Of a stretch of DNA of 64,000 bases, positions 11,394 through 22,866 are shown piece after piece. Position numbers and translations under genes: made by a program. The stretch is from Flectonema sp. DT1601 (lineage: Eukaryota; Euglenozoa; Diplonemea; Diplonemida; Diplonemidae): assembly GCA_964019425.1 (NCBI GenBank), contig OZ025808.1, positions 930,001-994,000 of the forward strand, in the 5' to 3' direction. Every line of letters begins with the position of its first letter. Within the stretch, counting starts at the first letter, position 1. The notes under the pieces are model-generated. The model did no database searches. It was given only the letters and a program-made list of their open reading frames with translations, and was not told where the DNA came from.

Positions 11394-14300
11394 ACAAGTT
11401 TCAAAAGTTTTAAAAAACGGCCAACTCCACACACAAAGTTTCAAAAATCAGCCAGCTCCACACACAAAGTTTCAAAAACCAGCCAACTCCACACACAAAG
11501 ATTCAAAAAAAACAGCCAGCTCCACACACAAAGATTCAAAAAACAGCCAGTATGAAGTTTCAAAAGTTTTAAAAAACGGCTCACTCCACACAAAGTTTCC
11601 AAAAACAGCCAGCTCCACACGAAGTTTCAAGAATTTCAAAAACCAGCCAACTCCACACTCAAAGATTCAAAAAACAGCCAGTATGAAGTTTCAAAAGTTT
11701 TAAAAAACGGCCAACTCCACACACAAAGTTTCCAAAAACAGCCAGCTCCACACGAAGTTTCAAAAATTTCAAAAACCAGCCAACTCCACACACAAAGATT
11801 CAAAAAACAGCCAGTATGAAGTTTCAAAAGTTTTAAAAAACGGCCAACTCCACACACAAAGTTTCAAAAATCAGCCAGCTCCACACACAAAGTTTCAAAA
11901 ACCAGCCAACTCCACACACAAAGTTTCAAAAAACAGCCAGCTCCACACGAAGTTTCAAAAATTTCAAAAACCAGCCAACTCCACACACAAAAATTCAAAA
12001 AACAGCCAGTATGAAGTTTCAAAAGTTTTAAAGAACGGCCAACTCCACACACAAAGTTTCAAAAATCAGCCAGCTCCACACACAAAGTTTCAAAAACCAG
12101 CCAACTCCACACACAAAGTTTCTAAAAACAGCCAGCTCCACACGAAGTTTCAAAAATTTCAAAAACCAGCCAACTCCACACACAAAGTTTCAAAAATCAG
12201 CCAGCTCCACACACAAAGTTTCAAAAATCAGCCAGCTCCACACACAAAGTTTCAAAAATCAGCCAGCTCCACACACAAAGTTTCAAAAACCAGCCAACTC
12301 CACACACAAAGTTTCTAAAAACAGCCAGCTCCACACGAAGTTTCAAAAATTTCAAAAACCAGCCAACTCCACACACAAAGTTTCAAAAATCAGCCAGCTC
12401 CACACACAAAGTTTCAAAAACCAGCCAACTCCACACACAAAGTTTCAAAAAACAGCCAGCTCCACACGAAGTTTCAAAAATTTCAAAAACCAGCCAACTC
12501 CACACACAAAAATTCAAAAAACAGCCAGTATGAAGTTTCAAAAGTTTTAAAAAACGGCCAACTCCACACACAAAGTTTCAAAAATCAGCCAGCTCCACAC
12601 ACAAAGTTTCAAAAACCAGCCAACTCCACACACAAAGTTTCTAAAAACAGCCAGCTCCACACGAAGTTTCAAAAATTTCAAAAACCAGCCACTCCACACG
12701 CAAAGATTCAAAAAACAGCCAGTATGAAGTTTCAAAAGTTTTAAAAAACGGCCAACTCCACACACAAAGTTTCAAAAATCAGCCAGCTCCACACACAAAG
12801 TTTCAAAAACCAGCCAACTCCACACACAAAGTTTCAAAAAACAGCCAGCTCCACACGAAGTTTCAAAAATTTCAAAAACCAGCCAACTCCACACACAAAG
12901 TTTCAAAAAACAGCCAGCTCCACACGAAGTTTCAAAAATTTCAAAAACCAGCCAACTCCACACACAAAGATTCAAAAAACAGCCAGTATGAAGTTTCAAA
13001 AGTTTTAAAAACCAGCCAACTCCACACACAAAGATTCAAAAAAAACAGCCAGCTCCACACACAAAGATTCAAAAAACAGCCAGTATGAAGTTTCAAAAGT
13101 TTTAAAAAACGGCTCACTCCACACAAAGTTTCCAAAAACAGCCAGCTCCACACGAAGTTTCAAAAATTTCAAAAACCAGCCAACTCCACACACAAAGATT
13201 CAAAAAACAGCCAGTATGAAGTTTCAAAAGTTTTAAAAAACGGCCAACTCCACACACAAAGTTTCAAAAATCAGCCAGCTCCACACACAAAGTTTCAAAA
13301 ACCAGCCAACTCCACACACAAAGTTTCAAAAAACAGCCAGCTCCACACGAAGTTTCAAAAATTTCAAAAACCAGCCAACTCCACACACAAAAATTCAAAA
13401 AACAGCCAGTATGAAGTTTCAAAAGTTTTAAAAAACGGCCAACTCCACACACAAAGTTTCAAAAATCAGCCAGCTCCACACACAAAGTTTCAAAAACCAG
13501 CCAACTCCACACACAAAGTTTCTAAAAACAGCCAGCTCCACACGAAGTTTCAAAAATTTCAAAAACCAGCCACTCCACACGCAAAGATTCAAAAAACAGC
13601 CAGTATGAAGTTTCAAAAGTTTTAAAAAACGGCCAACTCCACACACAAAGTTTCAAAAAACAGCCAGCTCCACACGAAGTTTCAAAAATTTCAAAAACCA
13701 GCCAACTCCACACACAAAGATTCAAAAAACAGCCAGTATGAAGTTTCAAAAGTTTTAAAAACCAGCCAACTCCACACACAAAGTTTCGAAAATCAGCCAG
13801 CTCCACACACAAAGTTTCAAAAACCAGCCAACTCCACACACAAAGTTTCAAAAAACAGCCAGCTCCACACGAAGTTTCAAAAATTTCAAAAACCAGCCAA
13901 CTCCACACACAAAAATTCAAAAAACAGCCAGTATGAAGTTTCAAAAGTTTTAAAAAACGGCCAACTCCACACACAAAGTTTCAAAAATCAGCCAGCTCCA
14001 CACACAAAGTTTCAAAAACCAGCCAACTCCACACACAAAGTTTCTAAAAACAGCCAGCTCCACACGAAGTTTCAAAAATTTCAAAAACCAGCCAACTCCA
14101 CACACAAAGATTCAAAAAACAGCCAGTATGAAGTTTCAAAAGTTTTAAAAAACGGCCAACTCCACACACAAAGTTTCAAAAATCAGCCAACTCCACACAC
14201 AAAGTTTCAAAAAACAGCCAGCTCCACACGAAGTTTCAAAAATTTCAAAAACCAGCCAACTCCACACACAAAGTTTCAAAAAACAGCCAGCTCCACACGA

Positions 14301-17300
14301 AGTTTCAAAAATTTCAAAAACCAGCCAACTCCACACACAAAGATTCAAAAAACAGCCAGTATGAAGTTTCAAAAGTTTTAAAAACCAGCCAACCGCACAC
14401 ACAAAGATTCAAAAAAAACAGCCAGCTCCACACACAAAGATTCAAAAAACAGCCAGTATGAAGTTTCAAAAGTTTTAAAAAACGGCTCACTCCACACAAA
14501 GTTTCCAAAAACAGCCAGCTCCACACGAAGTTTCAAAAATTTCAAAAACCAGCCAACTCCACACACAAAGTTTCAAAAATCAGCCAGCTCCACACACAAA
14601 GTTTCAAAAACCAGCCAACTCCACACACAAAGTTTCAAAAAACAGCCAGCTCCACACGAAGTTTCAAAAATTTCAAAAACCAGCCAACTCCACACACAAA
14701 AATTCAAAAAACAGCCAGTATGAAGTTTCAAAAGTTTTAAAAAACGGCCAACTCCACACACAAAGTTTCAAAAGTCAGCCAGCTCCACACACAAAGTTTC
14801 AAAAACCAGCCAACTCCACACACAAAGTTTCTAAAAACAGCCAGCTCCACACGAAGTTTCAAAAATTTCAAAAACCAGCCACTCCACACGCAAAGATTCA
14901 AAAAACAGCCAGTATGAAGTTTCAAAAGTTTTAAAAAACGGCCAACTCCACACACAAAGTTTCAAAAATCAGCCAGCTCCACACACAAAGTTTCAAAAAC
15001 CAGCCAACTCCACACACAAAGTTTCAAGAAACAGCCAGCTCCACACGAAGTTTCAAAAATTTCAAAAACCAGCCAACTCCACACACAAAGATTCAAAAAA
15101 CAGCCAGTATGAAGTTTCAAAAGTTTTAAAAACCAGCCAACTCCACACGAAGTTTCAAAAATTTCAAAAACCAGCCACTCCACACGCAAAGATTCAAAAA
15201 ACAGCCAGTATGAAGTTTCAAAAGTTTTAAAAAACGGCCAACTCCACACACAAAGTTTCAAAAATCAGCCAGCTCCACACACAAAGTTTCAAAAACCAGC
15301 CAACTCCACACACAAAGTTTCAAGAAACAGCCAGCTCCACACGAAGTTTCAAAAATTTCAAAAACCAGCCAACTCCACACACAAAGATTCAAAAAACAGC
15401 CAGTATGAAGTTTCAAAAGTTTTAAAAAATGGCCAACTCCACACACAAAGTTTCAAAAATCAGCCAGCTCCACACACAAAGTTTCAAAAACCAGCCAACT
15501 CCACACACAAAGTTTCAAAAAACAGCCAGCTCCACACGAAGTTTCAAAAATTTCAAAAACCAGCCACTCCACACGCAAAGATTCAAAAAACAGCCAGTAT
15601 GAAGTTTCAAAAGTTTTAAAAAACGGCCAACTCCACACACAAAGTTTCAAAAATCAGCCAGCTCCACACACAAAGTTTCAAAAACCAGCCAACTCCACAC
15701 ACAAAGTTTCAAAAAACAGCCAGCTCCACACGAAGTTTCAAAAATTTCAAAAACCAGCCAACTCCACACACAAAGATTCAAAAAACAGCCAGTATGAAGT
15801 TTCAAAAGTTTTAAAAAATGGCCAACTCCACACACAAAGTTTCAAAAATCAGCCAGCTCCACACACAAAGTTTCAAAAACCAGCCAACTCCACACACAAA
15901 GTTTCAAAAAACAGCCAGCTCCACACGAAGTTTCAAAAATTTCAAAAACCAGCCAACTCCACACACAAAGATTCAAAAAAAACAGCCAGCTCCACACACA
16001 AAGTTTCAAAAAACAGCCAGCTCCACACGAAGTTTCAAAAATTTCAAAAACCAGCCAACTCCACACGCAAAGATTCAAAAAACAGCCAGTATGAAGTTTC
16101 AAAAGTTTCAAAAATCAGCCAGCTCCACACACAAAGTTTCAAAAATCAGCCAGCTCCACACACAAAGTTTCAAAAACCAGCCAACTCCACACACAAAGTT
16201 TCAAAAAACAGCCAGCTCCACACGAAGTTTCAAAAATTTCAAAAACCAGCCAACTCCACACACAAAGATTCAAAAAACAGCCAGTATGAAGTTTCAAAAG
16301 TTTTAAAAAACGGCCAACTCCACACATAAAGTTTCAAAAATCAGCCAGCTCCACACACAAAGTTTCAAAAACCAGCCAACTCCACACACAAAGTTTCTAA
16401 AAACAGCCAGCTCCACACGAAGTTTCAAAAATTTCAAAAACCAGCCACTCCACACGCAAAGATTCAAAAAACAGCCAGTATGAAGTTTCAAAAGTTTTAA
16501 AAAACGGCCAACTCCACACATAAAGTTTCAAAAATCAGCCAGCTCCACACACAAAGTTTCAAAAACCAGCCAACTCCACACGCAAAGATTCAAAAAACAG
16601 CCAGTATGAAGTTTCAAAAATTTTAAAAAACGGCCAACTCCACACAAAGTTTCAAAAAACAGCCAGCTCCACACGAAGTTTCAAAAATTTTAAAAACCAG
16701 CCAACTCCACACACAAAGATTCAAAAAACAGCCAGTATGAAGTTTCAAAAGTTTTAAAAAACGGCCAACTCCACACATAAAGTTTCAAAAATCAGCCAGC
16801 TCCACACACAAAGTTTCAAAAACCAGCCAACTCCACACGCAAAGATTCAAAAAACAGCCAGTATGAAGTTTCAAAAATTTTAAAAAACGGCCAACTCCAC
16901 ACAAAGTTTCAAAAAACAGCCAGCTCCACACGAAGTTTCAAAAATTTTAAAAACCAGCCAACTCCACACACAAAGATTCAAAAAACAGCCAGTATGAAGT
17001 TTCAAAAGTTTTAAAAATCAGCCAGCTCCACACACAAAGTTTCAAAAACCAGCCAACTCCACACGCAAAGTTTCAAAAATCAGCCAGCTCCACACACAAA
17101 GATTCAAAAAACAGCCAGTATGAAGTTTCAAAAGTTTTAAAAAACGGCCAACTCCACACACAAAGTTTCAAAAATCAGCCAGCTCCACACACAAAGTTTC
17201 AAAAAACAGCCAGCTCCACACGAAGTTTCAAAAATTTTAAAAACCAGCCAACTCCACACACAAAGATTCAAAAAACAGCCAGTATGAAGTTTCAAAAGTT

Positions 17301-18730
17301 TTAAAAATCAGCCAGCTCCACACACAAAGTTTCAAAAACCAGCCAACTCCACACGCAAAGTTTCAAAAATCAGCCAGCTCCACACACAAAGATTCAAAAA
17401 ACAGCCAGTATGAAGTTTCAAAAGTTTTAAAAAACGGCCAACTCCACACACAAAGTTTCAAAAATCAGCCAGCTCCACACACAAAGTTTCAAAAACCAGC
17501 CAACTCCACACGCAAAGTTTCAAAAATCAGCCAGCTCCACACACAAAGATTCAAAAAACAGCCAGTATGAAGTTTCAAAAGTTTTAAAAAACGGCCAACT
17601 CCACACACAAAGTTTCAAAAATCAGCCAGCTCCACACACAAAGTTTCAAAAAACAGCCAACTCCACACACAAAGATTCAAAAAAACAGCCAGCTCCACAC
17701 ACAAAGATTCAAAAAACAGCCAGTATGAAGTTTCAAAAGTTTTAAAAAACGGCCAACTCCACACACATAGTTTCAAAAATCAGCCAGCTCCACACACAAA
17801 GATTCAAAAAACAGCCAGTATGAAGTTTCAGAAGTTTTAAAAAACGGCCAACTCCACACACAAAGTTTCAAAAACCAGCCAACTCCACACACAAAGTTTC
17901 AAAAAACAGCCAGCTCCACACGAAGTTTCAAAATCAGCCAACTCCACACACAAAGTTTCAAAAAACGACCAACTCCACACACGACGTTTCAAAAAACAGC
18001 CAGCTCCACACGAAGTTTCAAAAGTTTCAAAAACGACCAACTCCACACACGACGTTTCAAAAAACAGCCAGCTCAACACGAAGTTTCAAAAGTTTCAAAA
18101 ACGACCAACTCCACACACGACGTTTCAAAAAACAGCCAGCTCCACACGAAGTTTCAAAAGTTTCAAAAACAGCCAGCTCCACACACAAAGTTTCAAAAAT
18201 CAGCCATCTCCACACACAAAGTTTCAAAAAACGGCCATCTCCACGTGAAGTTTCAAAAGCTTCAAAAATAGACAAAGCTCCACACAAGTTTTTTTAAAAT
18301 TAAGCCAACTCCACACACAAAGTTTCAAAAATCAGCCAGCTCCACACAAAAGTTTAAAAAAACAGCCAGAACCACAAGTTTCAAAAGTTTCAAAAAACGG
18401 CCAACTCCACACAAAGTTTCAAAAATCAGCCAGCTCCACACAAAAGTTTCAAAAAACAGCCAGCTCCACACGAAGTTTCAAAAGTTTCCAAAATCAGCCA
18501 ACTCCACACACAAAGTTTCAAAAATCAGCCAGCTTCACAAGTTTCAAAAGTTTCAAAAAACGGCCAACTCCACACACAAAGTTTCAAAAATCAGCCAGCT
18601 CCACACACGAAGTTTAAAAAGTTTCAAAAAACAGCCAACTCCACACACAAAGTTTCAAAAAACAGCCAGCTCCACACACGAAGTTTTAAAGATTTCAAAA
18701 AACATCCAACTCCACACACGAAGTTTCGAA
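11394..18730. repeat. 31-bp tandem array with a 195-bp higher-order period
   Basis: About 7.3 kb of a roughly 31-bp unit with core CCAACTCCACACACAAAG followed by TTTCAAAAA. Variants (CCAACT/CCAGCT, CACACACAAAG/CACACGAAG, TTTC/ATTC, a CAGTATGAAG unit) follow a fixed order, giving a higher-order unit of 195 bp. For example, the CGGCCAACTCC variant recurs at 195-bp steps around 12551/12746, 13237/13432/13627, 15231/15426/15621/15816. From about 17.9 kb the order decays and units diverge. Many 60-160 codon ORFs on both strands come from the repeat lacking stops in some frames; I do not regard them as genes. Confidence 0.92.
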
Positions 18731-18880
18731 AGTCTGTCTTGTCACATTGTAGTGACAGCCCCTGTCCTTCCTCTACACTCGCATGTCACGATGCAGTTCA
18801 GTTTGTGTGCGGCAGGGAACTTTGTAAGACATTTTTTATGAGCCTAGGGGGGCAAATTAGGGAGGGGAAATTTGGATTTA
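18731..18880. other. Unique spacer after the 31-bp array
   Basis: Non-repetitive within the window. It contains one hairpin, TGTCAC-ATTGTA-GTGACA, near 18738-18758. No ORF. Confidence 0.5.
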
Positions 18881-19069
18881 GATTTCGAAAAGGTGGGAAG
18901 TAACGAACTGGGAGCTTTTGGCTCCTGCCCTATTCCCGATGTAAACTTTCTTTTTTATTTTATTTTTTTTTAACAGGCCCAAAGGGCGACAATGACAGAT
19001 GCTGACCAAGGAATAATATTCAAATGAGTTTTCATTTCAAAGAAACGAACAGAATAAAGAGAGAGGCAG
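18881..19069 (+). repeat. Dispersed module M1, copy 5
   Basis: The most diverged M1 copy. It is followed by the same poly-A and AAATAAA...CGTTATATG context as copy 4, here interrupted by two elements at 19136 and 19540. Confidence 0.8.
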
Positions 19070-19135
19070 AAAAAAATATAATATGAAGAGGAAATAATCA
19101 AACATGAAAAAAAAAAAATAAATAAATAAACGTTA

Positions 19136-19534
19136 CTGTAAAGGGAAATATTCTTGTGGGGAAAAACCCGCGAGTTTTTATTATTTTTTCTGAATCTGCA
19201 AGAATATTTCCCCGCAGGAATATTTCCCTGCAAGCATACTTTTTTTCTAGCCATTTTTTTTGTTCTTTTTTGTGAAGAAAATATGTGTGCTATGAAGGAA
19301 AGTTTCAGCAGAAATTATTTTTATTGTGCAGTATGGTAGTATTTTATTGTGTTCGCTTGGTAAATAATGCATTGTTCTACCTGACACTCGATGGAAGCAC
19401 AAAGATTTCTTTGATTCTTGATCAACTGGCTGGCTTTCGCAAAAATCCCCTGTGGCAGGGAAATATTCTTGTGGGGAAAAACCCGCGAGTTTGAAAAAAA
19501 ATCTCCAAATCCGCGAGAATATTTCCCTTTACAG
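19136..19534. mobile_element. 399-bp MITE (element A) with TA target duplication
   Basis: Terminal inverted repeat of about 19 bp starting CTGTAAAGGGAAATATTC. It is flanked by TA at 19134-19135 and 19535-19536, and removing it restores the ACGTTATATG sequence seen intact near 11200. Each end is a ~90-bp block that is itself nearly self-complementary (GGGAAATATTC...GAATATTTCCC), so the two ends are also direct repeats of one another. No coding capacity; presumably moved by a transposase encoded elsewhere. A partial copy lies at 51316-51386. Confidence 0.85.
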
Positions 19535-19539
19535 TATAT

Positions 19540-20290
19540 CATAGATGGAAGTGCCCTACAATTTGGAGGGCGTGTAGGGCGCTTGTAGGGCGCTTTTAAT
19601 ATAAATATTATTTTGGAGGGCACTTTTTTTTACCTTTTTTATTACTATAAGACAGCTAAATTGACTTCGACTTACACTGACGCACAAGTATTTTGACGCA
19701 GAAGCCAAAAAATTTTTTTGACATGCTTGGCAGTCTTTCAAAAAAGAGAAAAAAGGGTGTCACGGGGTTCGAACCCGAGACCTCCAGGTCATGGTTCGGA
19801 GGTCAACAATGGCAAAAACAATGGGCCACTCCTTGAGAGCTTCCGGAGCCTAGTGCAATCCCTGAAGCTGAAACTCATTTCAGTGGACGATGCATCCCAG
19901 ATCTACAAGGAGCTGATTAGCCCGCAGAATGCACCGAGTCGAATATAGAGGGATTCAAGGAGGGAGAGAGTGCGTTCTTGCTAGCCTGTTAATAGGTCGG
20001 TCTTCACGGTACCTTGTGAGAAAAAAAAAGAAGTTTACTGGTGGCAAGTAAACTGATATCCCAGAGACGCATTTGATCGGGTGAGCCGGAGAAAAGTCAA
20101 ATAAGATGCGATTCGACCCTCGCTGAGGGCAGGGGTGTGTCAAAATGAGCTCGGCATTATATTAAATTTAATTAAAAAAGCGCCCTATGCGCCCTCCAGC
20201 GCCCTATTTTGGCCCTATTTTGGCCCTACAAATTTTTGTGGCTGATTTTCACCAGGCGCCCTCCAAATTTGGAGGGCACTTCCATCTATG
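19540..20290. mobile_element. 751-bp TIR element (element B)
   Basis: Ends are about 33-bp inverted repeats starting CATAGATGGAAGTGCCCT. The right TIR contains the perfect 20-bp palindrome GCCCTCCAAATTTGGAGGGC. Subterminal AGGGCGC (left) and GCGCCCT (right) motifs are repeated several times. TATAT occurs on both sides (19535-19539 and 20292-20296), a possible target duplication. The only ORF (19718-19948, 76 codons) includes translation of a tRNA-like B box and is unlikely to be a gene. Non-autonomous. Confidence 0.8.
19756..19800 (-). promoter_or_regulatory. tRNA-like pol III B box in element B
   Basis: GGGTTCGAACCC at 19765-19776 matches the B-box consensus and could form a T-arm. On the minus strand it is followed by a run of T (terminator-like) at about 19737-19755. 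No convincing A box or full cloverleaf was found, so a tRNA-derived fragment is more likely than a tRNA gene. The palindromic core makes strand assignment tentative. Confidence 0.45.
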
Positions 20291-20810
20291 TTATATGAAA
20301 AAAAAAAAAAAAAAAAAAAGACCGCGCCACCACTGAGAACCCGCGTTGTCGATGCAGGTATCACTCACAGCTCCTGTTTATGATGAGACCTCTGCGGCAC
20401 TATGAGGCGATCGGCAGGGGTGGAGGTTTCACGAATTTTCACGATCCTTCACGGTTTGTCATGAGTTGTCACCACCTATCACGAAAATTCACGAAAATTC
20501 ACTGCCAAAAACATGGTGAAAAATCGTGAATTTTCGTGAATTTTGATATTGAGATTTGTGGTTTGGTAAAAAAAACTACTCAGGGGGGGCCTGAACTGCA
20601 TTGCTTCATAGTTGTCATCGGTGCTTGTTAATCCTATCGTTCTCTACAGTTTATTGTTAATACTACTTTAATCCAGCTCTTGTTACAGTTTCATGTGGTT
20701 GCTGAACTATTCTAGCACAGGTGGGTTGATAGGCATGTGTGGTGATCGTTGAAGTGGTGGTGCTTGTTAATCCTATCGTTCTCTACAGTTTATTGTGGTA
20801 ATGCATTCAC

Positions 20811-21996
20811 GTGGCTCTCGTAAGAGTAACAGTGCAACTTCGCGATTCCTTGTCAGCAGAGATCTTGCTGTATGTGACTAGCAGATCAAAGCTGTTAGAT
20901 GTATTGGGTGGTATGGGACTAGAAGTTGAAGATGACTTGGAGGTTAGGGCTCGTGTTGCTGGCACGGATGGCATGCTGATCTGGTGCGATGAGAAGATTG
21001 GTGAGGTTGACGGTGTATCGCAATACACTGTTGCTGGGACCCTGCATCTCCGCCCACAGCCACCAAGTACAGTTGTCCCGATCCTCTTGCAGCACATCGC
21101 CATGCGCCGCATTCCGCAGTTTACCCGCCAGCTTCATGGTCTTGACTCCGTCAGTTATTGGGCTGCACGAAGAGAGATGATCCGGTGCAGGATTGTGTGT
21201 TTCTCATTCGCAACCGGTGCTGCACATCACTGCTGCTACAGCTACGACTGCATGCTATAGTCTTGCATGCAGACTAACACAGAGCCACCAAGCTCAATCA
21301 TTCTGTGACACACTACGACGTGCGCTGCACCACTTCCAGCAGCTCGGAATCTTAATCACTGATCCGGCACCGCCACCTCTGTCAACTTGCATGATTACCT
21401 CTGCGCTCAGTGATCGGGGTGGATCAGAATACAGGGGGTTTAAATTATTTGACCAAGATGGCAATATCTGCCTCATCCCGGAGCCTACACACCGAGTTCA
21501 TTGCATTGCCTCCTGGATTGCGAAGTACTTTGGCCTCAGTGACTTCCTCCGTTCAATAGTAACGCTGTGCTTCTTCATACGTGGGAATCGGTCGTTTGCT
21601 TACTGGCTTCGCAAGAAGCACCGCATCTCTTTTAGGGCGTGCCCATTTAAAGAGAAGGTTACGAATGGGCGCTTCGGAACCTTAGCATTTGCATGCTATG
21701 TGTTATCATGCCCGCTTCGAGGTATTCCATTCCTCAGGTGGGTTCTCACATTCTTGCAGCGCAACAAGCGCCTCATCAAGTACTCTCATCGTCGCAGGCG
21801 GGCATACACTTACCTGATGTCTCTCAGTAACGAGGAAATGGGCAACATCATGGAGTTCATATGTGCACAATATAGTATTGTGAATGGTGTGCTCAGACGT
21901 CTCATCTCATTCTCCCGGGAGCATCGCACTCCGCGAGTAATGGAAAGACACCACAGAACAGAACAGAACAGAACAGAACAGAACAGAACAGTCTGA
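20811..21996 (+). pseudogene. Unrecognised ORF(s) of element C
   Basis: Two overlapping frames, 20811-21260 (149 codons) and 21193-21996 (267 codons), read as one protein across a frame change near 21200. The N-terminal ~85 residues are rich in beta-type sequence, ending LHLRPQPPS; the rest is basic with many Cys and aromatic residues (for example KHRISFRACPFKEK). I recognise no catalytic motif: no DDE signature, helicase or nuclease is evident. Base composition is clearly more GC-rich than host genes nearby. It may be a diverged transposase or an accessory DNA-binding protein. The end includes an (ACAGA)n pentanucleotide run at 21956-21991, so the C-terminus is low-complexity. Confidence 0.4.
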
Positions 21997-22583
21997 ACGA
22001 GAATGAGCCCCTCAGTGATTAAACCCACCGCACACGCGATGCGCCGGTCCAAAGTCCGGAACCTCACCACAAGCGATGGTCAGGAAGGGTGATGGGTCAC
22101 TGGGCACAAGCGATGCATTTAGTAGTCAAAGTGACATGTATGGCAAACTGAACAGGTTTGACATCGCACAGCACACCAGCACCAACGGTACCATCTGGAT
22201 ATCACTCACTTTTTTCACTAGAATTCACACATTTTCACGGGATTTCACTACCAGAAAACAGCAAAAAATTAAGTGAAAAATCGTGAAAAATCGTGAATTT
22301 TCGTGTAGCAAAGTGAAAAATCGTGAACACCTCCACCCTGCCGATCGCCTCAATATAGTATTGTGAATGGTGTGCTGATGGCAAACTGAACAGGTTTGAC
22401 ATCGTACAGCACACCATCACCAACGGTACCATCCTACTTGTGCGAGTTCCACATGAGAACATTGATGTCGACACACCATCGTTAAGACAGCAGAGATTGC
22501 AACGAAGACACATAGAGATCCAAAAGCAGTACTATTGCAACACATATTATTCACTGGATATCACTCACTTTTTTCACTAAAAT

Positions 22584-22730
22584 TCACACATTTTCACACA
22601 TTTTCACACATTTTCACACATTTTCACACATTTTCACACATTTTCACACATTTTCACACATTTTCACACATTTTCACACATTTTCACACATTTTCACACA
22701 TTTTCACACATTTTCACACATTTTCACAGG
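22584..22730. repeat. Decamer array in the right subterminal region of element C
   Basis: About 14 copies of the 10-mer ACATTTTCAC in tandem, then at 22762-22806 four copies of AAAATCGTGA. In the internal right end (22200-22352) only one or two of each are present, so the array expanded after the duplication. Confidence 0.85.
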
Positions 22731-22866
22731 ATTTCACTACCAGAAAGCAGCAAAAAATTAAGTGAAAAATCGTGAAAAATCGTGAAAAATCGTGAAAAAT
22801 CGTGAATTTTCATGTAGCAAAGTGAAAAATCGTGAACACCTCTACCCTGCCGATCGCCTCACACTA

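Larger units (their letters stand above)
20403..22861 (+). mobile_element. 2.46-kb TIR element (element C) with CACTA target duplication
   Basis: TIR of about 38 bp starting TGAGGCGATCGGCAGGG at 20403 and ending at 22861. Flanks are CACTA at 20398-20402 and 22862-22866. Subterminal regions are packed with TTTTCAC/GTGAAAA motifs on both sides, likely transposase binding sites. A second, internal right end at 22352 shows that 22353-22861 is a partial tandem duplication of the right part. The element interrupts the transposase of element D. The superfamily is unknown; a 5-bp duplication is compatible with several. Confidence 0.85.

Noticed and set aside
11362-18287. Many 60-162 codon ORFs on both strands in the 31-bp array
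   Set aside because: They repeat with the array period, end in every higher-order unit, and exist in several frames at once. Satellite translation.
11394-18730. CRISPR-like array
   Set aside because: Units are contiguous with no unique spacers, and the genome is eukaryotic.
19718-19948. 76-codon ORF in element B
   Set aside because: Includes RGSNPRPPGHG, a familiar translation of tRNA-like B-box sequence; no other support.
22584-22730. Telomere-like or minisatellite gene control array
   Set aside because: The TTTTCAC decamers lie within the TIR element's subterminal region and match motifs at its other end, so they belong to the transposon.
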